The notes under the pieces are model-generated. The model ran no database searches and was not told the DNA's origin. It was given only the letters and a program-made list of their open reading frames with translations. A DNA stretch of 14,575 bases from Dehalococcoidales bacterium (GTDB lineage: Bacteria > Chloroflexota > Dehalococcoidia > Dehalococcoidales > UBA5760), in assembly GCA_016931015.1 (NCBI GenBank), contig JAFGFP010000025.1, positions 1-14,575 of the forward strand, given 5' to 3'. Position 1 is the first letter of the stretch. Each line of letters opens with the position of its first letter. The position numbers and the translations under genes are program-made. This document shows, piece by piece, positions 13,686 to 14,575 of this stretch.

Positions 13686-14575
13686 GTGATTCCTATCAGG
13701 CTATCGCTACATAACTTCATGTGCTACCGGGACGGGGTGCCCCCGCTCTCTTTTGCGGGGATTCACACCGCCTGCATCGCCGGGGCTAACGGTAACGGTA
13801 AGTCAACCCTGATTGACGCCATGACCTGGGCGCTGTGGGGCAAAGCCCGCGCCAAGAACGACGACGACCTGGTGCACCTCGGGGAGACGGAGATGGCGGT
13901 GGAGTTCGACTTCGCCGTGGGCGGGCAGTCTTATCGCATCCTGCGTAAGCACTCCAGGCCCAAGGGGAGCGGCCGCCAGGGAAAGACCGTCTTAGAGTTC
14001 CAGATAGCCAGCGACGGCGGCTTTCGTCCCCTAACCGGCAGCAGCATTACCCAGACCCAGCAGAAGATTATCGAGACCCTGCACATGGACTACGCGACCT
14101 TCGTTAACAGCGCCCTGCTCCTTCAAGGCCGCGCCGACGAGTTCACCATCAAGCGCCCCGTAGAGCGGAAGCAGGTGCTGGCGGATATCCTGGGGCTCGA
14201 CCTCTACGACCGACTGGAAGAAGAGGCTAAAGAGCGGGCGAGAGAGCAGGAGACAACCAAGGCCCAGCTTGAGAGCGCCCTCTGGGAGATAGACCAGGAG
14301 CTGGGCCAGAAGCCGGACTACCAGGCTGAATACGAAGCCGGGCAGAGCCAGCTCTCGGCGGTGGAAAAGGAGGTCAGCGAGCAGGAAGCCCGGCTCCACA
14401 GCCTGCGCCAGGAGAAAGAGGCCCTGGAGCACCAGAAGACGGAGCTCGTCCGGCTGGAGGAACGCCTGGCCAGGACGAAGCTGGACTTAAAGCGCTGGGA
14501 AGACCTGGCCGGCGAGCACCGCCGACACCTCGAAGAGTACCAGGCACTCATCGCCCAGCGCCCGACGATAGACGA
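13686..14575 (+). CDS. sbcC: SbcC/Rad50-type ATPase, N-terminal part
   Basis: The gene is cut by the window end after 296 codons. It encodes the N-terminal ATPase half and first coiled coil of an SbcC/Rad50-family protein, which with an SbcD/Mre11 nuclease processes DNA ends and hairpins. The N-terminus IPIRLSLHNFMCYRDG is typical of the family. Walker A is GANGNGKST (33-41), and the Q-loop is LLLQGRADEF with Q147. From about residue 175 the sequence is heptad-rich and charged (Glu/Arg/Lys/Leu), the start of a long coiled coil. The zinc hook and the C-terminal half lie beyond the window. I chose GTG at 13686 because the family N-terminus begins there and no later start would keep it. There is no ribosome-binding site; see the promoter entry. 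No sbcD precedes it, so the nuclease partner is downstream or elsewhere. Confidence 0.9.
   Translation, partial: MIPIRLSLHNFMCYRDGVPPLSFAGIHTACIAGANGNGKSTLIDAMTWALWGKARAKNDDDLVHLGETEMAVEFDFAVGGQSYRILRKHSRPKGSGRQGKTVLEFQIASDGGFRPLTGSSITQTQQKIIETLHMDYATFVNSALLLQGRADEFTIKRPVERKQVLADILGLDLYDRLEEEAKERAREQETTKAQLESALWEIDQELGQKPDYQAEYEAGQSQLSAVEKEVSEQEARLHSLRQEKEALEHQKTELVRLEERLARTKLDLKRWEDLAGEHRRHLEEYQALIAQRPTID

Noticed and set aside
1..14575. CRISPR arrays, tRNA or rRNA genes, insertion sequences, integrated elements
   Set aside because: No regularly spaced repeats, no cloverleaf-like sequence noticed in the gaps, no transposase, and the single tyrosine recombinase is the housekeeping Xer type with no flanking attachment repeats.

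Overview
The window is a densely coded, GC-rich bacterial chromosome segment with AT-rich promoters and almost no spare sequence; no gap reaches 300 bases. The mixture of genes (FtsH, a stand-alone MoaE, a long-chain polyprenyl diphosphate synthase next to an archaeal-flavoured MetG, a CBS-less GuaB3, a TreT-like glycosyltransferase, XerC, Pcm, MsrB, an SbcC-type ATPase) looks most like Chloroflexota, probably Dehalococcoidia or a relative. That placement is inferred from remembered gene neighbourhoods and protein style, not from a search. I see no rRNA, tRNA, CRISPR array, insertion sequence or prophage gene. It reads as core chromosome.

Layout. Positions 24-2449 (+) carry ftsH and moaE. Positions 2457-6234 (-) carry two units: rsmI with its own promoter and a hairpin terminator, then a 68-residue four-cysteine protein, metG and a polyprenyl synthase reading as one operon. 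Positions 6428-8870 (+) hold guaB3 and a treT-like gene behind a good sigma-70-type promoter. Positions 8912-9679 (-) hold an unrecognised 255-residue protein. Positions 9838-11708 (+) hold xerC, a 95-residue tail-anchored protein and pcm. Positions 11846-13164 (+) hold a DUF350-like four-helix membrane protein translationally coupled to a secreted, membrane-tethered transglutaminase-like protein. msrB (13161-13583, -) converges on it, sharing a CTAG at the two stop codons. A partial SbcC/Rad50-type gene starts at 13686 (+) and runs off the window.

Themes. Most genes are housekeeping: protein quality control and repair (FtsH, Pcm, MsrB), translation (MetG, RsmI), cofactor and isoprenoid synthesis (MoaE, polyprenyl synthase), purine and sugar metabolism (GuaB3, TreT), and DNA maintenance (XerC, SbcC). 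The less described material is the DUF350/transglutaminase pair, the small zinc-type protein before metG, the 255-residue and 95-residue unknowns, TTATGTTA direct repeats just upstream of xerC, and an apparently leaderless start for the SbcC-like gene. I did not find a clear new defence or mobile system. The best candidate for an undescribed system is the coupled DUF350/transglutaminase module.

Starts. Several were revised from the longest reading frame using ribosome-binding sites and promoters: rsmI to 6234 and xerC to 9838. Non-ATG starts are used by the polyprenyl synthase (TTG), metG, the 255-residue gene and the SbcC-like gene (GTG).
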